A stretch of DNA of 64,000 bases. Origin: Variovorax sp. S12S4. Its GTDB lineage: Bacteria > Pseudomonadota > Gammaproteobacteria > Burkholderiales > Burkholderiaceae_C. Below are positions 52,590 to 62,227 of the stretch, piece by piece. Every line of letters starts with the position of its first letter. Position 1 is the first letter of the stretch. Under the pieces are notes generated by a model. It saw nothing but the letters and a program-made list of their open reading frames with translations, did no database searches and was not told the origin of the DNA. The DNA is taken from the NCBI RefSeq assembly GCF_023195515.1, contig NZ_JALPKR020000002.1, forward strand, positions 434,001 through 498,000, written 5' to 3'. A program made the translations under genes and the position numbers.

Positions 52590-54176
52590 ATGACCTCTTT
52601 CATCGATCCGAAGACCCTCAAATCCTGGCTGCACGACGGCGGCGAGATCGCGCTGCTCGACGTGCGCGAGCACGGCCAGTACGGCGAGGCGCATCTGTTC
52701 TACGGCATTCCCCTGCCCTTCAGCCGGCTCGAACTCGACGCACCGCGACTCGTGCCGCGCCGCAGCTTGCGCGCGGTCGTGTATGACGACGGCGACTGCG
52801 ATGTGGCCGAGCGCGCCGCCCGCCGGCTTGCTGCGCTGGGCTACACCGGCGTGCATGTGCTGCAGGGCGGCACCCGCGCCTGGAAGATCGCGGGCCATGC
52901 GCTCTTCGCAGGCGTCAACCTGCCTTCGAAGACCTTCGGCGAGCTGGCCGAAGAGGCCTATCACACGCCCCGCGTGAGCGCCGACCAGTTGGCCGAGATG
53001 CTGGGGCGCAAGGAGAAGGTGGTGGTACTCGACGGCCGGCCGGTGAGCGAGTTCCACAAGATGAACATCCCCACGGCCACCTGCTGCCCCAACGGCGAGC
53101 TCGCCTACCGCGTGCGCCGGCTGGTGCCCGACACCACCACGCCCATCGTCATCAATTGCGCGGGCCGCACGCGCAGCATCATCGGCGCGCAGACGCTCAT
53201 CAACCTGGGTCTTCCCAACCCCGTCTATGCGCTGGAGAACGGCACGCAGGGCTGGTACCTGAACGACCACGCGCTGGAGCACGGCGGCACGCGGCGCTAT
53301 GCAGCGGACAGCGGCAACACAGATCTTCGGCCGGCCGCCAAGGCGCTGGCCGAACGCTTTGGCGTACCCACAGTGAGCGCGCAGACCGTGCGTCAATGGG
53401 CCGGCGATGCCAGCCGCACCCTGTTTCTCTGCGACGTGCGCACGCCCGAGGAATTCGCGGCCGGCACGCTGCCCGGCGCACAGCACACGCCCGGCGGGCA
53501 ATTGATGCAGGCCGGCGACCAGTACGTCGGCGTGCGCGGCGCGCGGCTCGTGCTGTTCGACAACGACGGCGTGCGTGCGCCCACCATTGCGCATTGGCTG
53601 CGGCAGATGGGCCACGAGGCGAGCGTGCTCGAAGGCGGGCTAGCGAGTGGGCTGTCGCTCGCGCCCGCCGCTGCGCCGGCAGCACCTGCGCTGTCGACGA
53701 TCGACGCACAGGCGCTGTCCGCCCGCCTCGCGCAGGGCGACGTGGCGCTGGTCGACCTGCGCCCGAGCATGCAGTTCCGTGCCGGCCACATCCCGCAGGC
53801 GCGCTGGTCGATACGCCCGCGCCTGGCCGACGACCTGAAGAACGAAACCCGCCAGCTCGTGCTGGTGGCCGACGACGATGCGCTCGCGGCCTGGGCCGCG
53901 GCGTCGGAGCTGGCCGGCCTCTCGCACGCGCCGCTGCTGCTTGCAGGCGGCATGGCCGCATGGCGCGGCGCCGGGCTTCCAGTGGAAGCCACGCCCGCCC
54001 TGCCCACCGATGCGGACTGCATCGACTACCTGTTCTTCGTGCACGACCGCCACGACGGCAACAAGGAAGCCGCGCGCTGCTACCTGGCCTGGGAGACCGG
54101 GCTGGTGGCGCAGCTCGATGCGCAGGAGCGCTCGGCTTTCAGGCTGCCTGTCGCTTCCGAGAGTCCGCACGCCTAG
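52590..54176 (+). CDS. Four-domain rhodanese-like sulfurtransferase
   Basis: About 528 residues with four rhodanese repeats at roughly 1-120, 125-255, 265-380 and 385-490. Only the second has a catalytic Cys, in VINCAGRTRSIIGAQTLINL. The others have Asp-rich or Asp/Gly loops (VYDDGDC, LFDNDGV, VADDDA) in that place and are probably structural. The enzyme should move sulfane sulfur from thiosulfate or a persulfide to an acceptor. It lies between the thiol dioxygenase-like and Bug-protein genes. Start ATG 52590 (MTSFIDPKTLKSW); the open extension to 52530 has no family similarity. Confidence 0.88.
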   Translation: MTSFIDPKTLKSWLHDGGEIALLDVREHGQYGEAHLFYGIPLPFSRLELDAPRLVPRRSLRAVVYDDGDCDVAERAARRLAALGYTGVHVLQGGTRAWKIAGHALFAGVNLPSKTFGELAEEAYHTPRVSADQLAEMLGRKEKVVVLDGRPVSEFHKMNIPTATCCPNGELAYRVRRLVPDTTTPIVINCAGRTRSIIGAQTLINLGLPNPVYALENGTQGWYLNDHALEHGGTRRYAADSGNTDLRPAAKALAERFGVPTVSAQTVRQWAGDASRTLFLCDVRTPEEFAAGTLPGAQHTPGGQLMQAGDQYVGVRGARLVLFDNDGVRAPTIAHWLRQMGHEASVLEGGLASGLSLAPAAAPAAPALSTIDAQALSARLAQGDVALVDLRPSMQFRAGHIPQARWSIRPRLADDLKNETRQLVLVADDDALAAWAAASELAGLSHAPLLLAGGMAAWRGAGLPVEATPALPTDADCIDYLFFVHDRHDGNKEAARCYLAWETGLVAQLDAQERSAFRLPVASESPHA

Positions 54177-54234
54177 TCCCGCTTGCTCTTCCTCATCCGT
54201 GCGCCGTTGTCAGTTCCTTTCCAGGAGTCCCGTC

Positions 54235-55245
54235 ATGTCGTCTGCCCATCGCATTCCGAGCCTTGCCCGCCTTTCCGTCGCTGCCGCATGGCTCGCGGCC
54301 ATGGCCCTGCAGCCTGCCTCGGCCCAGCCGCTGCCGGCACGCGACGGCTTTCCGTCGCAAACGGTGAAGTTCGTCTCGCCCTTTCCCCCAGGCGGCGGCA
54401 ACGACGCCACGGCCCGGCTGGTGACCACGCGGCTGCCGGAAATCATGGGCCAGGCCGCGGTGGTGGACAACCGCGGCGGCGCGGGCGGCAACATCGGCGC
54501 CAAGTCGGTGGCCGAGGCCAGGCCCGACGGCTACACGGTGCTGACCTCGCAGGTGTCGATCATGGCGGTGAACCCTTCGCTCTACTCGGCGCCCGGCTTC
54601 GATCCGCTGAAGAACTTCATGCCGATCACGCAGATCAACGCGGCGCCGCTCGCGCTGGTGGTGGAAGCCAATTCGCCCTACAAGACCTTTGCCGACCTCG
54701 TCACGCGCGCCAAGGCGAGCCCCGGCAAGGTCACCTATGCCACGCCGGGCAATGGCACGCTCTCGCACATGGTCGGCGTGGTGCTGCAAAAGAACAGCGG
54801 CGTGGACATGACCCACGTGCCCTACAAGGGCGCCGGCCCCGCGCTCACCGACCTGCTCGGCGGGCAGGTCGATGTGCTCGTGACCTCGACCTCCTCGGTC
54901 GCGGGCATGGTGCAGAACGGCAAGCTGCGCGTGCTTGCCGTCACCAGCCCACGCCGCATCGGCGTGTTCGCCAAGGTACCCACGCTCGAGGAACTGGGCT
55001 ACGCCAATGCCCGCTTCGAAGACTGGTATGGCTTTTTCGCGCCAGCCGGCACGCCGCCCGAGCGCGTGGCCTACCTGAACGAGGCCATCGTGCGCACGCT
55101 GCGCCTGCCCGAAGTGACCAAGCTCGTGAACGACGGCGGCAGCGAGGTGGTGGCCAGCACGCCCGAAGCCTTTGCCGCGCAGCTGCGCCAGGACATCGAC
55201 CGCTGGTCGGGTATCGTCAAGCTTTCCGGCGCGAAGGCGGATTGA
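54235..55245 (+). CDS. Bug-family (TTT) periplasmic substrate-binding protein
   Basis: 336 residues. A signal peptide ends near PASAQPLPAR. The fold has the family-typical FPSQTVKFVSPFPPGGGNDA, AVVDNRGGAGGNIGAKSVAE and VPYKGAGPALTDLLGGQVDV. Most Bug proteins serve tripartite tricarboxylate transporters, but no TctA/TctB genes follow. As part of the sulfur operon it may bind an organic sulfur acid. ATG 54235 comes after CCAGGAGT. Confidence 0.92.
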   Translation: MSSAHRIPSLARLSVAAAWLAAMALQPASAQPLPARDGFPSQTVKFVSPFPPGGGNDATARLVTTRLPEIMGQAAVVDNRGGAGGNIGAKSVAEARPDGYTVLTSQVSIMAVNPSLYSAPGFDPLKNFMPITQINAAPLALVVEANSPYKTFADLVTRAKASPGKVTYATPGNGTLSHMVGVVLQKNSGVDMTHVPYKGAGPALTDLLGGQVDVLVTSTSSVAGMVQNGKLRVLAVTSPRRIGVFAKVPTLEELGYANARFEDWYGFFAPAGTPPERVAYLNEAIVRTLRLPEVTKLVNDGGSEVVASTPEAFAAQLRQDIDRWSGIVKLSGAKAD

Positions 55246-55280
55246 CGCCCCATAGGGGCCCGCGCTCGCTGAAACACACC

Positions 55281-56483
55281 ATGTCCGATTCGCCCAAAGA
55301 TCCCGCAGACCAGTCCCTCGACACCCGGCTCGTCCACACCGGCAAGGCCCCGGCCTACTTCGGCGGCTCGCCGGTCAACACGCCGCTGGTGCGCGCGAGC
55401 ACCGTGCTGTTCGACAGCGTGGCCGCCATGCGCGACACGCGCGCGCGGCGCGATGGCGAGCGCGCCTTCAGCTACGGCGCACGCGGCACGCCCACCACCT
55501 TCGCGCTCGAAGACGCGGTGAGCGAACTCGAAGGCGCCCACCGCACGCGCCTTTTCCCCACCGGCCTTGCCGCCATCGGCATGGTGCTGCTGTCGTACCT
55601 GAAGCCCGGCGACCATGTGCTGATGTCGGACAGCGTGTACGAACCGGCGCGCAACCTCGTGCATTCGTTCCTCGATCCCTATGGCATCCGCTGCACCTTC
55701 TTTGCCGCGGACGGCAGCGGCATCGAAGAGCTGTTCGAGCCGAACACCAGGCTCGTGTATGCCGAGTGCCCAGGTTCGCTGGTCTACGAGATGTGCGACC
55801 TGCCCAGGCTGGCCGCACTGGCCCACGCGCGCGGCGCGCTCCTGGCGGCGGACAACACCTGGGGCTCGGGCGTTCAATACCGGCCACTCGCGCTGGGCGC
55901 CGACATCTCGCTGATGGCCGCCACCAAATACCTCTCGGGCCATTCGGACGTGATGATGGGCACCGTCGCCACCACGCGCGAGGCCTGGCAGCCGCTCAAT
56001 GAGCGCTGCGACGCCTTCGGCATGACCGTGAGCCCCGACGATGCCTGGCTGGTGCTGCGCGGCATGCGCACGCTGTCCGCCCGGCTGCAAATGCACGAGC
56101 GGCATGCGATGGAAGTGGCGCACTGGCTGGAGGCACGGCCCGAAGTGGCAGCGGTGTTCTGCCCCGCGCTGCCGCAGCATCCGGGCCACGGCCTCTGGAA
56201 GCGCGATTGCCGTGGCACCAACGGGCTCGTCTCGTTCGAGCTGCAGCCGGGCATCGAGGACGCTTCGGTCGATCGCCTCGTCGATGCGCTGTCGCTGTTC
56301 GGCCGGGGCTCGTCGTGGGGCGGCTACGAGAGCCTGGTGGCCTGGGCCAACATGCGCGCAGCGCGCAGCGTGACCGACTGGAGCCGGCGTGGTGCTGTCA
56401 TTCGACTGCACGTGGGGCTCGAAGCGCCCTCGGATCTGCTGCGCGATCTTGAATGTGGCTTTGCGGCCCTGGGTGCCGGCTGA
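55281..56483 (+). CDS. metC: Cystathionine beta-lyase-like PLP enzyme
   Basis: 400 residues, fold-type I PLP enzyme of the Cys/Met metabolism family. PLP Lys lies in LMAATKYLSGHSDVMMGTV. RTRLFPTGLAAIGMVLLSYL and LLAADNTWGSGVQYRPLALG are typical of cystathionine beta-lyase. It should split cystathionine or related cysteine thioethers to homocysteine or thiol plus pyruvate and ammonia. It ends the sulfur operon; its thiol product could feed the dioxygenase-like and rhodanese enzymes. ATG 55281 starts 35 bases after the Bug gene. Confidence 0.92.
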   Translation: MSDSPKDPADQSLDTRLVHTGKAPAYFGGSPVNTPLVRASTVLFDSVAAMRDTRARRDGERAFSYGARGTPTTFALEDAVSELEGAHRTRLFPTGLAAIGMVLLSYLKPGDHVLMSDSVYEPARNLVHSFLDPYGIRCTFFAADGSGIEELFEPNTRLVYAECPGSLVYEMCDLPRLAALAHARGALLAADNTWGSGVQYRPLALGADISLMAATKYLSGHSDVMMGTVATTREAWQPLNERCDAFGMTVSPDDAWLVLRGMRTLSARLQMHERHAMEVAHWLEARPEVAAVFCPALPQHPGHGLWKRDCRGTNGLVSFELQPGIEDASVDRLVDALSLFGRGSSWGGYESLVAWANMRAARSVTDWSRRGAVIRLHVGLEAPSDLLRDLECGFAALGAG

Positions 56484-56499
56484 AGGCGCCTCCAGCGGC

Positions 56500-57333
56500 T
56501 CAGGCTGCGACCGGCTCGGGAAGGATGGCCGTCAGCGCGAAGTCGACAAGGTGGAGCCAGGTTGCTTCGAGGCCCATGATGCTGTGATGGTCGGAGCCGG
56601 GAACGGTCTGCACCGAGATGGGCGTCGGCCATGCGGCGATGAGCTTCTGCGAGCGCTCGGGCAGCACCACGTCGTCATGCTCGGCCAGCAGCACCTGGGT
56701 CTTGGCGGCCACTTCCTTGCAGTGCGTCAGTGAATCGAAGCGATGCCGCAGCAGCAGCGCAAGCGGCACGAGCGGAAAGCGCCTCTTGGCCACTTCCAGC
56801 ATCGAGTCGTAGGGCGTGACCAGTTGCAGGCTGGAGAACTCCTGCTGCGCCACCAGCTGGATGGCCACGCCCGTGCCCAGGCTTCGGCCGACCACGTGCA
56901 GGCGCGCCTGCGGAAAGGCCTTGCGCAAGTGGCGGGCGAACTGGATGGCGTCCGCAACCGACGCGATCTCGGAGGGATGGCCCTGCGAATCGGCCACACC
57001 CCGGTAGTTGACCGCGGCAAAGCCGAAACCTTCCGGTAGCCAGTGCAATGCCTGCGCGGTGGCGCGCACGTCCTCGCCCCGCCCGGCAAAGTAGATGAAG
57101 AGGTCTTGCAGTGCCTCTTCGCCATGCGGGTGATAGACATACCCGCGCACCATGCCGCCCGGCACCGTGTGCGAGTAGGTGGAAAAGTCGTCGGACAGAT
57201 GAACGACGGGCAGCTTTCGGGCGTTGAACAGAATGTGCCCCTGGCGTGTTGCCAGGAGCGTCCAGTACGCGGCGATGCCGCCAATGGCAGCGGCCGACGC
57301 CGAGAGTGCAATGCGGAAGGCTTTGGATGACAA
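56500..57333 (-). CDS. Alpha/beta hydrolase, membrane-anchored
   Basis: 277 residues. An N-terminal hydrophobic stretch (SASAAAIGGIAAYWTLLA) suggests a membrane anchor or signal. The alpha/beta fold core follows: FIYFAGRGEDVRATAQALHW, nucleophile elbow VGRSLGTGVA (Ser), acid near LLAEHDDVVLPE and catalytic His in SDHHSIMGLE. It resembles YqiA/YpfH-type serine hydrolases of the BAAT/dienelactone class. The substrate is unknown. It converges with metC and lies divergent from no obvious partner. Confidence 0.88.
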   Translation of the reverse strand: MSSKAFRIALSASAAAIGGIAAYWTLLATRQGHILFNARKLPVVHLSDDFSTYSHTVPGGMVRGYVYHPHGEEALQDLFIYFAGRGEDVRATAQALHWLPEGFGFAAVNYRGVADSQGHPSEIASVADAIQFARHLRKAFPQARLHVVGRSLGTGVAIQLVAQQEFSSLQLVTPYDSMLEVAKRRFPLVPLALLLRHRFDSLTHCKEVAAKTQVLLAEHDDVVLPERSQKLIAAWPTPISVQTVPGSDHHSIMGLEATWLHLVDFALTAILPEPVAA

Positions 57334-57366
57334 GGTTTTCTCCGGAAGAGGCTTTACGCCGGGCGG

Positions 57367-57714
57367 CTACTTCTTGCAGTCGCCACCGACGGAAACCGTG
57401 CCGTCCTTGCATTCGGTCAGGATGCGTTCGTCGGCCGCGCGCGGGGGCGCGCCGTTCGAGGCGGCTTCCTGCGCGGGTGATGTGGGCGATGCACCTTCGC
57501 GCTGGTAAACGATTTTCTTGCTGCCGAGCTCGCAGCTGCCCACCACCTGGCCGCTCGCCTCTGCATTCGCATCGACGGTGGCTACGGTAAACCGCGTGAC
57601 GCCGGCCGCGGCAATCTTCGCTTCGATCTGGGTACGCAGTGCTTCGCAGTTTTCAGCAGCAGCGTTGGCGGTGCCTGCCGAAGCAAGCGCGATGTAAATC
57701 AACCAGGGTTTCAT
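57367..57714 (-). CDS. DUF1161-family small periplasmic protein
   Basis: 115 residues with a signal peptide (MKPWLIYIALASAGTANAAA). The DUF1161 core reads NCEALRTQIEAKIAAAGVTR, then QVVGSCELGSKKIVYQREGA, followed by an Ala/Pro-rich stretch and a Cys pair at the end (ECKDGTVSVGGDCKK). Four Cys in total suggest disulfides in the periplasm. ATG 57714 fits; the longer open frame to 57822 is not family-like. Role unknown. Confidence 0.8.
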   Translation of the reverse strand: MKPWLIYIALASAGTANAAAENCEALRTQIEAKIAAAGVTRFTVATVDANAEASGQVVGSCELGSKKIVYQREGASPTSPAQEAASNGAPPRAADERILTECKDGTVSVGGDCKK

Positions 57715-57866
57715 GATGAGTCTGTCTCGTACCGTGGGTACCGAGGGGTTTGCGAGCCAAGAGTCTAGCCCCGCATTTCCGGAAGAAGCATCCTCGCACA
57801 CGCTCTGGTAACCGCAGGTCACGGCCGCCAGGATGCAGACTCATCCGTCAACAACTTGTTCGAAGC

Positions 57867-58286
57867 CTATTCGCAAGCGCTTCTGCCCGCCGGAGACTGG
57901 CGCAGCCTGTTCAGAAAGATGAGCTGGCTCTTCGCCGTATCGCTGCCCTGCGACGCCGCCTTCATCATCCAGCCGCGGGCCTCGCAGCGGTCTGCCTTGA
58001 CGGCCGATCCGTAGAGCGTGGGCCCTGCCAGCAGCACCATGCCCAGCATCTCCTGCGCCTCGGCACTGCCCTCTCCAGCAGCCTGCCGGAGCTCATCGAG
58101 CATGGTGCGGTAGTCGCGGGCCGTCTGTGCTTCGAGTGCCAGCTGAAACCGCTGCTCGGCATGCAAGACGATCTTCGGTTCCGCCGGCTGCGCCGCGGAG
58201 AGCGCCGCCGTCAGGCAAAGGCCGCCGGCCAGCACGATGCGCCAGCGCAGCGACCAGCTTGCGATTTGATTCAATTCGGATGCCAT
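57867..58286 (-). CDS. Hypothetical secreted SEL1-like repeat protein
   Basis: 139 residues with an N-terminal membrane/signal helix (LRWRIVLAGGLCLTAALSAA). The middle has SEL1/TPR-like helices: DELRQAAGEGSAEAQEMLGM and CEARGWMMKAASQGSDTAKS, a pattern of about 36-residue repeats. The family was not recognised. The start MASELNQIASW (58286) lies after an RBS-like AACATCG; upstream open frame is noncoding-like. No function is offered beyond a possible binding role. Confidence 0.6.
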   Translation of the reverse strand: MASELNQIASWSLRWRIVLAGGLCLTAALSAAQPAEPKIVLHAEQRFQLALEAQTARDYRTMLDELRQAAGEGSAEAQEMLGMVLLAGPTLYGSAVKADRCEARGWMMKAASQGSDTAKSQLIFLNRLRQSPAGRSACE

Positions 58287-58418
58287 ATCGATGTTCTCCA
58301 CCGGTTGTTCGGGTGAAGGGCATCGTGGCAGCAAGCGCTTGCAAAAAGAAACTGGAATTCACACAGGCAGGCTCAGGCAGTGCCTGAGTCCGTGCCTTGG
58401 TCAGCAATCTATGACGCT

Positions 58419-59684
58419 TCAGTTGGCGCTCAGGTCCATCAGCATGCGCGACAGCAGATAGAGCCGTGGCACCACGCTTTCGACCTCTGCGTACTCGTCC
58501 GGCGTGTGGATGCCGCCGCCCACAATGCCGAAGCCGTCGAGCACCGGTACGCCCACTCCGGCCACCAGGCTTGCATCGGCCGCGCCGCCGCTGCTTTCAA
58601 TGGTGAGCTTCTTGCCGATCTCGGCGTAGATGCCCTCGGCCATGGCCACGAGCTTGTCCGACGCAGGCGAACGCGGCATCGGCGGCAGGCCGCGGATGAG
58701 CCGAACGCGCACTTCGGTGTCGGGAATCAGCTTGTTCTGCGAGATGCGGACCAGGTCCTTCTCGACCCGGTCGAGCTCTTCGGGCGTGGCGGCGCGCACA
58801 TCGCCCCTGGCGCTTGCGGTGGCGGGAATCACGTTGGTCGGCCCGTTGGCATTGAGCACCGTGAAGTTGACCGTGGTCTTCTTCGCCGCATCGCCCGTCT
58901 TCGCCAGCTGCAGCACCTGGTGCGCCACTTCCATCGCCGCATTGCGGCCCGCTTCGGGCGCAACGCCCGCGTGCGAGGCGAGCCCCTTCACTTCGATGAG
59001 CGCCGTGGCCGAGCCCTTGCGCTCCACCACGAGTCCGTCGGCCGGGCGGCCCGGCTCGAGGTTCAGCGCCACGTCATGCTGCTTGGCAATGCGCTCGATG
59101 AGCGCGCTGGTGCCCACCGATCCCACCTCTTCGTTCGTGTCGATGAGGAAGGTGATCTGCCCATAGTCCTTGAAGCCGATCTTCTGCAGGATCTTCAACG
59201 CCTGGAGCCCGGCGACCACGCCGCCCTTGTTGTCCATGACGCCGGGGCCGTAGGCGCGCCCGTCCTTGATGTAGAACGGCTTGGCCGCGGCCGTGCCTTC
59301 CTTGAACACCGTATCGATGTGGGCGAGGATCAGGATCTTCTTCTTGCCCTGCCCGGTGATCGTGGCGACCACGTTGGTGCCGGGATGCGGCTCCGCCGGA
59401 AAAGTCTCGATGCGCGCGTCGAGCTTGCGCAGTTCGGCAACGACGATTTCGCGCACCTTGTCGAGCCCCTCGGTGTTGGCCGAGCCGGAGTCGATGTTGA
59501 CCATTTGCTCCAGCAGCTTCAGCGCTTCTTCCTTCTGCTGCGTGGCCGCATCCAGCGCACCCTGGTGCGGCTTCTGCGCCATGGCGGCGCCAGCGAACAG
59601 CGCGCAAGCCAGTACTGCGCCCTGGCAGGCAGTGCGCAATGGCGCGGGTTTGGTGAAGTGATTGCGCTTGTGAAGACGAGTCAT
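58419..59684 (-). CDS. M20-family zinc peptidase, glutamate carboxypeptidase (glucarpidase)-like
   Basis: 421 residues with signal peptide ending near GAAMAQKPHQ. Zinc ligands and catalytic acid are visible in LILAHIDTVFKEG, GPGVMDNKGG and FLIDTNEEVGSVG (EE pair), with further ligands in LNLEPGRPADG and GGGIHTPDEYAEV. The middle lid/dimer domain includes LIEVKGLASHAGVAPEAGRN. This order matches carboxypeptidase G2, which removes glutamate from folates. It should act in the periplasm on a glutamyl-type amide. The hairpin downstream of ybdD lies just before it. Confidence 0.9.
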   Translation of the reverse strand: MTRLHKRNHFTKPAPLRTACQGAVLACALFAGAAMAQKPHQGALDAATQQKEEALKLLEQMVNIDSGSANTEGLDKVREIVVAELRKLDARIETFPAEPHPGTNVVATITGQGKKKILILAHIDTVFKEGTAAAKPFYIKDGRAYGPGVMDNKGGVVAGLQALKILQKIGFKDYGQITFLIDTNEEVGSVGTSALIERIAKQHDVALNLEPGRPADGLVVERKGSATALIEVKGLASHAGVAPEAGRNAAMEVAHQVLQLAKTGDAAKKTTVNFTVLNANGPTNVIPATASARGDVRAATPEELDRVEKDLVRISQNKLIPDTEVRVRLIRGLPPMPRSPASDKLVAMAEGIYAEIGKKLTIESSGGAADASLVAGVGVPVLDGFGIVGGGIHTPDEYAEVESVVPRLYLLSRMLMDLSAN

Positions 59685-59724
59685 GGAATCCGTTCTGTTG
59701 TTCGTTCGAAGTTGGACGAAGGAA

Positions 59725-59742
59725 AGCCCGCTGGCGCGGGCT
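59725..59742 (-). terminator. Terminator-like hairpin after the ybdD/cstA operon
   Basis: On the minus strand, arms AGCCCGC and GCGGGCT with a 4-base loop are followed by TTTCC, between the ybdD stop and the M20 gene start. Confidence 0.55.
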
Positions 59743-59811
59743 CCCTCAGGCTATCACCCGCTTTCCGCGCGGGTCAAGCGAACAAAACACGGACGGACCG
59801 GATTTCGCGGC

Positions 59812-60018
59812 CTAGCAGCAGCGGCCCTTGCCTCCGCCGTAGCGCGCTTCGAGACGCTCGCGGAAGAAGGCCTCGTAGCTCATCGGCGGCTGGTCCGGAT
59901 GCGTGGCCGACATGTGGGTCAGGTAGGCGTCGTAGTCCGGCAGCCCGACCATGAGCCGCAGCGACTGCTTGAGCGAGCGGGCAAAGTAGCGCCCGGCTTC
60001 CGGCAATGCAAGGGCCAT
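59812..60018 (-). CDS. ybdD: YbdD/YjiX-family small protein, CstA partner
   Basis: 68 residues: [20 protein letters not shown], then [20 protein letters not shown] and a Cys-rich end GGGKGRCC, all typical of YbdD/YjiX proteins. YbdD is needed for CstA-type pyruvate uptake. It starts 8 bases after the cstA stop, as in many proteobacteria. Confidence 0.92.
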   Translation of the reverse strand: MALALPEAGRYFARSLKQSLRLMVGLPDYDAYLTHMSATHPDQPPMSYEAFFRERLEARYGGGKGRCC

Positions 60019-60026
60019 GGCTGTGC

Positions 60027-62093
60027 TCAGCGCGCGGCCGATGCGGCCATCGGTTCGAAAGGCGTTTCTTGCGCGGTCGGCCGGCTGGCCGCGCGCGCGG
60101 CAAGGCAAGCCTTGATGCTGTACACCAGCACGCTCAGCACCACGAACATGAACAGCGCGCACAGCGCGGCGTCGAGCCGGTCGTTGAAGACGATGCGCGA
60201 CATGGCCTCAGGCGTCTTCGCGGGCGCCACCAGCACGCCGTTGGCCAGGCCTTCGGTGTACTTGGCCGCGTGCGAGAGAAAGCCGATCTTCGGGTCGGGC
60301 GAGAAGATCTTCTGCCAGCCGGCCGTGAGCGTGCAGGCCAGCAGCCATGCGGCCGGCGCAATGGCCACCCACGCATAGCGCTCGCGCTTCATGCGGAACA
60401 GCACCACCACGCCGAGCAGCAGCGCCACCGCGGCCAGCATCTGGTTGGAGATGCCGAAGAGCGGCCACAGCGTGTTGATGCCGCCCAGCGGATCGACCAC
60501 ACCCTGGTAGAGAAAGTAGCCCCAGGCCGCCACGCACAGCGCCGTGGCAAACAGGTTGGCCGGCAGCGAATCGGTGCGCTTGAGCGCGGGCACGAAGCTG
60601 CCCAGCAGGTCTTGCAGCATGAAGCGGCCCGCGCGGGTGCCGGCGTCCACGGCCGTGAGGATGAACAGCGCCTCGAACAGAATTGCGAAGTGGTACCAGA
60701 AGGCCATCATGGCCTGCCCGCCGATCACCTGGTGAAGGATGTGGGCCATGCCCACGGCCAGCGTCGGCGCACCGCCCGCACGGCCGAGGATGGTGGTTTC
60801 GCCCACGTCCTTGGCGGTTTGCAACAGCATCTCGGGTGTGACCACGAAGCCCCAGCTCGAAATGGTTTGCGCCGCCTGCTGCGCAGTGCTGCCCACCAGC
60901 GCGGCCGGGCTGTTCATTGCGAAGTAGATGCCCGGCTCGATGCACGAAGCCGCCACCAGCGCCATCACCGCCACGAACGATTCGGCCAGCATGCCGCCGT
61001 AGCCGATGAAGCGCGCATGGCGCTCGTTGTCGAGCATCTTGGGCGTGGTGCCCGAAGAGATCAGCGCGTGGAAGCCAGACACCGCGCCGCACGCGATGGT
61101 GATGAACAAAAACGGGAACAGGCTGCCCGACCACACCGGACCGTTGCCCTGCGCAAACTGCGTGACGGCCGGCATCTGCAGCGTGGGCATGACAAACACG
61201 ATGCCGATGGCCAGCGCGATGATGGTGCCGATCTTCAAGAAGGTCGACAGGTAATCGCGCGGCGCCAGCAGCAACCACACCGGCAGGCTGGCGGCCACGA
61301 AGCCGTAGCCCACGAGCATCCACGTGAGCGCCTTGCCGTCGAAGGTGAAGAGCGGTGCCCATTCAGGGTTCTGGCTTACGGCCTGCCCGCCGAAGATGGC
61401 AAGCATCAGCAGCACGAAGCCGATCAGCGACACCTCGCCGATGCGCCCCGGGCGAATGAAGCGCAGGTACACGCCCATGAACAGCGCCACCGGAATGGTG
61501 GCCGCCACCGTGAAGGTGCCCCACGGCGATTCGGCCAGTGCCTTCACCACGATCAGCGCCAGCACCGCGAGGATGATGATCATGATCATGAAGGTGCCGA
61601 AGAGCGCGATCATCCCGGGCACCACGCCCATCTCCTGCTTGACCAGGTCGCCGAGCGAGCGGCCGTCGCGCCGCGTGGAGATGAACAGGATGATGAAGTC
61701 TTGCACCGCGCCCGCGAACACCACGCCCGCCAGCACCCACAAGAGGCCCGGCAGGTAGCCCATCTGCGCCGCGAGCACCGGGCCCACCAGCGGCCCCGCA
61801 CCGGCAATGGCCGCAAAGTGGTGGCCGAACAGCACGTTCTTGTCGGTGGGCACGTAGTCGAGCCCGTCGTTGTGGCGGTGCGCCGGCGTCTTGCGGTTGC
61901 CGTCAAGCACCAGCACCTTCTCGGCGATGAACAGGCTGTAATAGCGGTAGGCGATCAGGTAGGTGCAGATCGCGGCGGTCACCACCCAGAGGGCGTTGAC
62001 GCTTTCGCCGCGCGTCAGGGCGACGGTGCCCAGCGCAAAAGCGCCGAGCACGGCCACGGCTAGCCACACCAGGTGGCGGCGGATGCTGTGCAT
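60027..62093 (-). CDS. cstA: Carbon starvation protein A (pyruvate transporter family)
   Basis: 688 residues with about 16-18 membrane helices. Family blocks: [40 protein letters not shown] and [20 protein letters not shown]. It is proposed to import pyruvate or peptides under carbon limitation. Start ATG 62093 ([15 protein letters not shown]) follows an AGGAGA Shine-Dalgarno. It forms an operon with ybdD downstream. Confidence 0.95.
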   Translation of the reverse strand: MHSIRRHLVWLAVAVLGAFALGTVALTRGESVNALWVVTAAICTYLIAYRYYSLFIAEKVLVLDGNRKTPAHRHNDGLDYVPTDKNVLFGHHFAAIAGAGPLVGPVLAAQMGYLPGLLWVLAGVVFAGAVQDFIILFISTRRDGRSLGDLVKQEMGVVPGMIALFGTFMIMIIILAVLALIVVKALAESPWGTFTVAATIPVALFMGVYLRFIRPGRIGEVSLIGFVLLMLAIFGGQAVSQNPEWAPLFTFDGKALTWMLVGYGFVAASLPVWLLLAPRDYLSTFLKIGTIIALAIGIVFVMPTLQMPAVTQFAQGNGPVWSGSLFPFLFITIACGAVSGFHALISSGTTPKMLDNERHARFIGYGGMLAESFVAVMALVAASCIEPGIYFAMNSPAALVGSTAQQAAQTISSWGFVVTPEMLLQTAKDVGETTILGRAGGAPTLAVGMAHILHQVIGGQAMMAFWYHFAILFEALFILTAVDAGTRAGRFMLQDLLGSFVPALKRTDSLPANLFATALCVAAWGYFLYQGVVDPLGGINTLWPLFGISNQMLAAVALLLGVVVLFRMKRERYAWVAIAPAAWLLACTLTAGWQKIFSPDPKIGFLSHAAKYTEGLANGVLVAPAKTPEAMSRIVFNDRLDAALCALFMFVVLSVLVYSIKACLAARAASRPTAQETPFEPMAASAAR

Positions 62094-62227
62094 GGGAATG
62101 TCTCCTGGAATTGAACCCGGGAGTGTTCCGCGTCGGCCCCGAGCCCGCATCCGTCGCACCGCGCGGGCTAGGTGCGTGGCTTTGCGTAATGGAAAACCCG
62201 GAGCCGAGCCCGAAGGCCGGCCCGAAT

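Noticed and set aside
58372..58388. CTCAGGC/GCCTGAG hairpin as terminator of the M20 gene
   Set aside because: It lies about 30 bases after the stop but has no T-run; the evidence is too weak.
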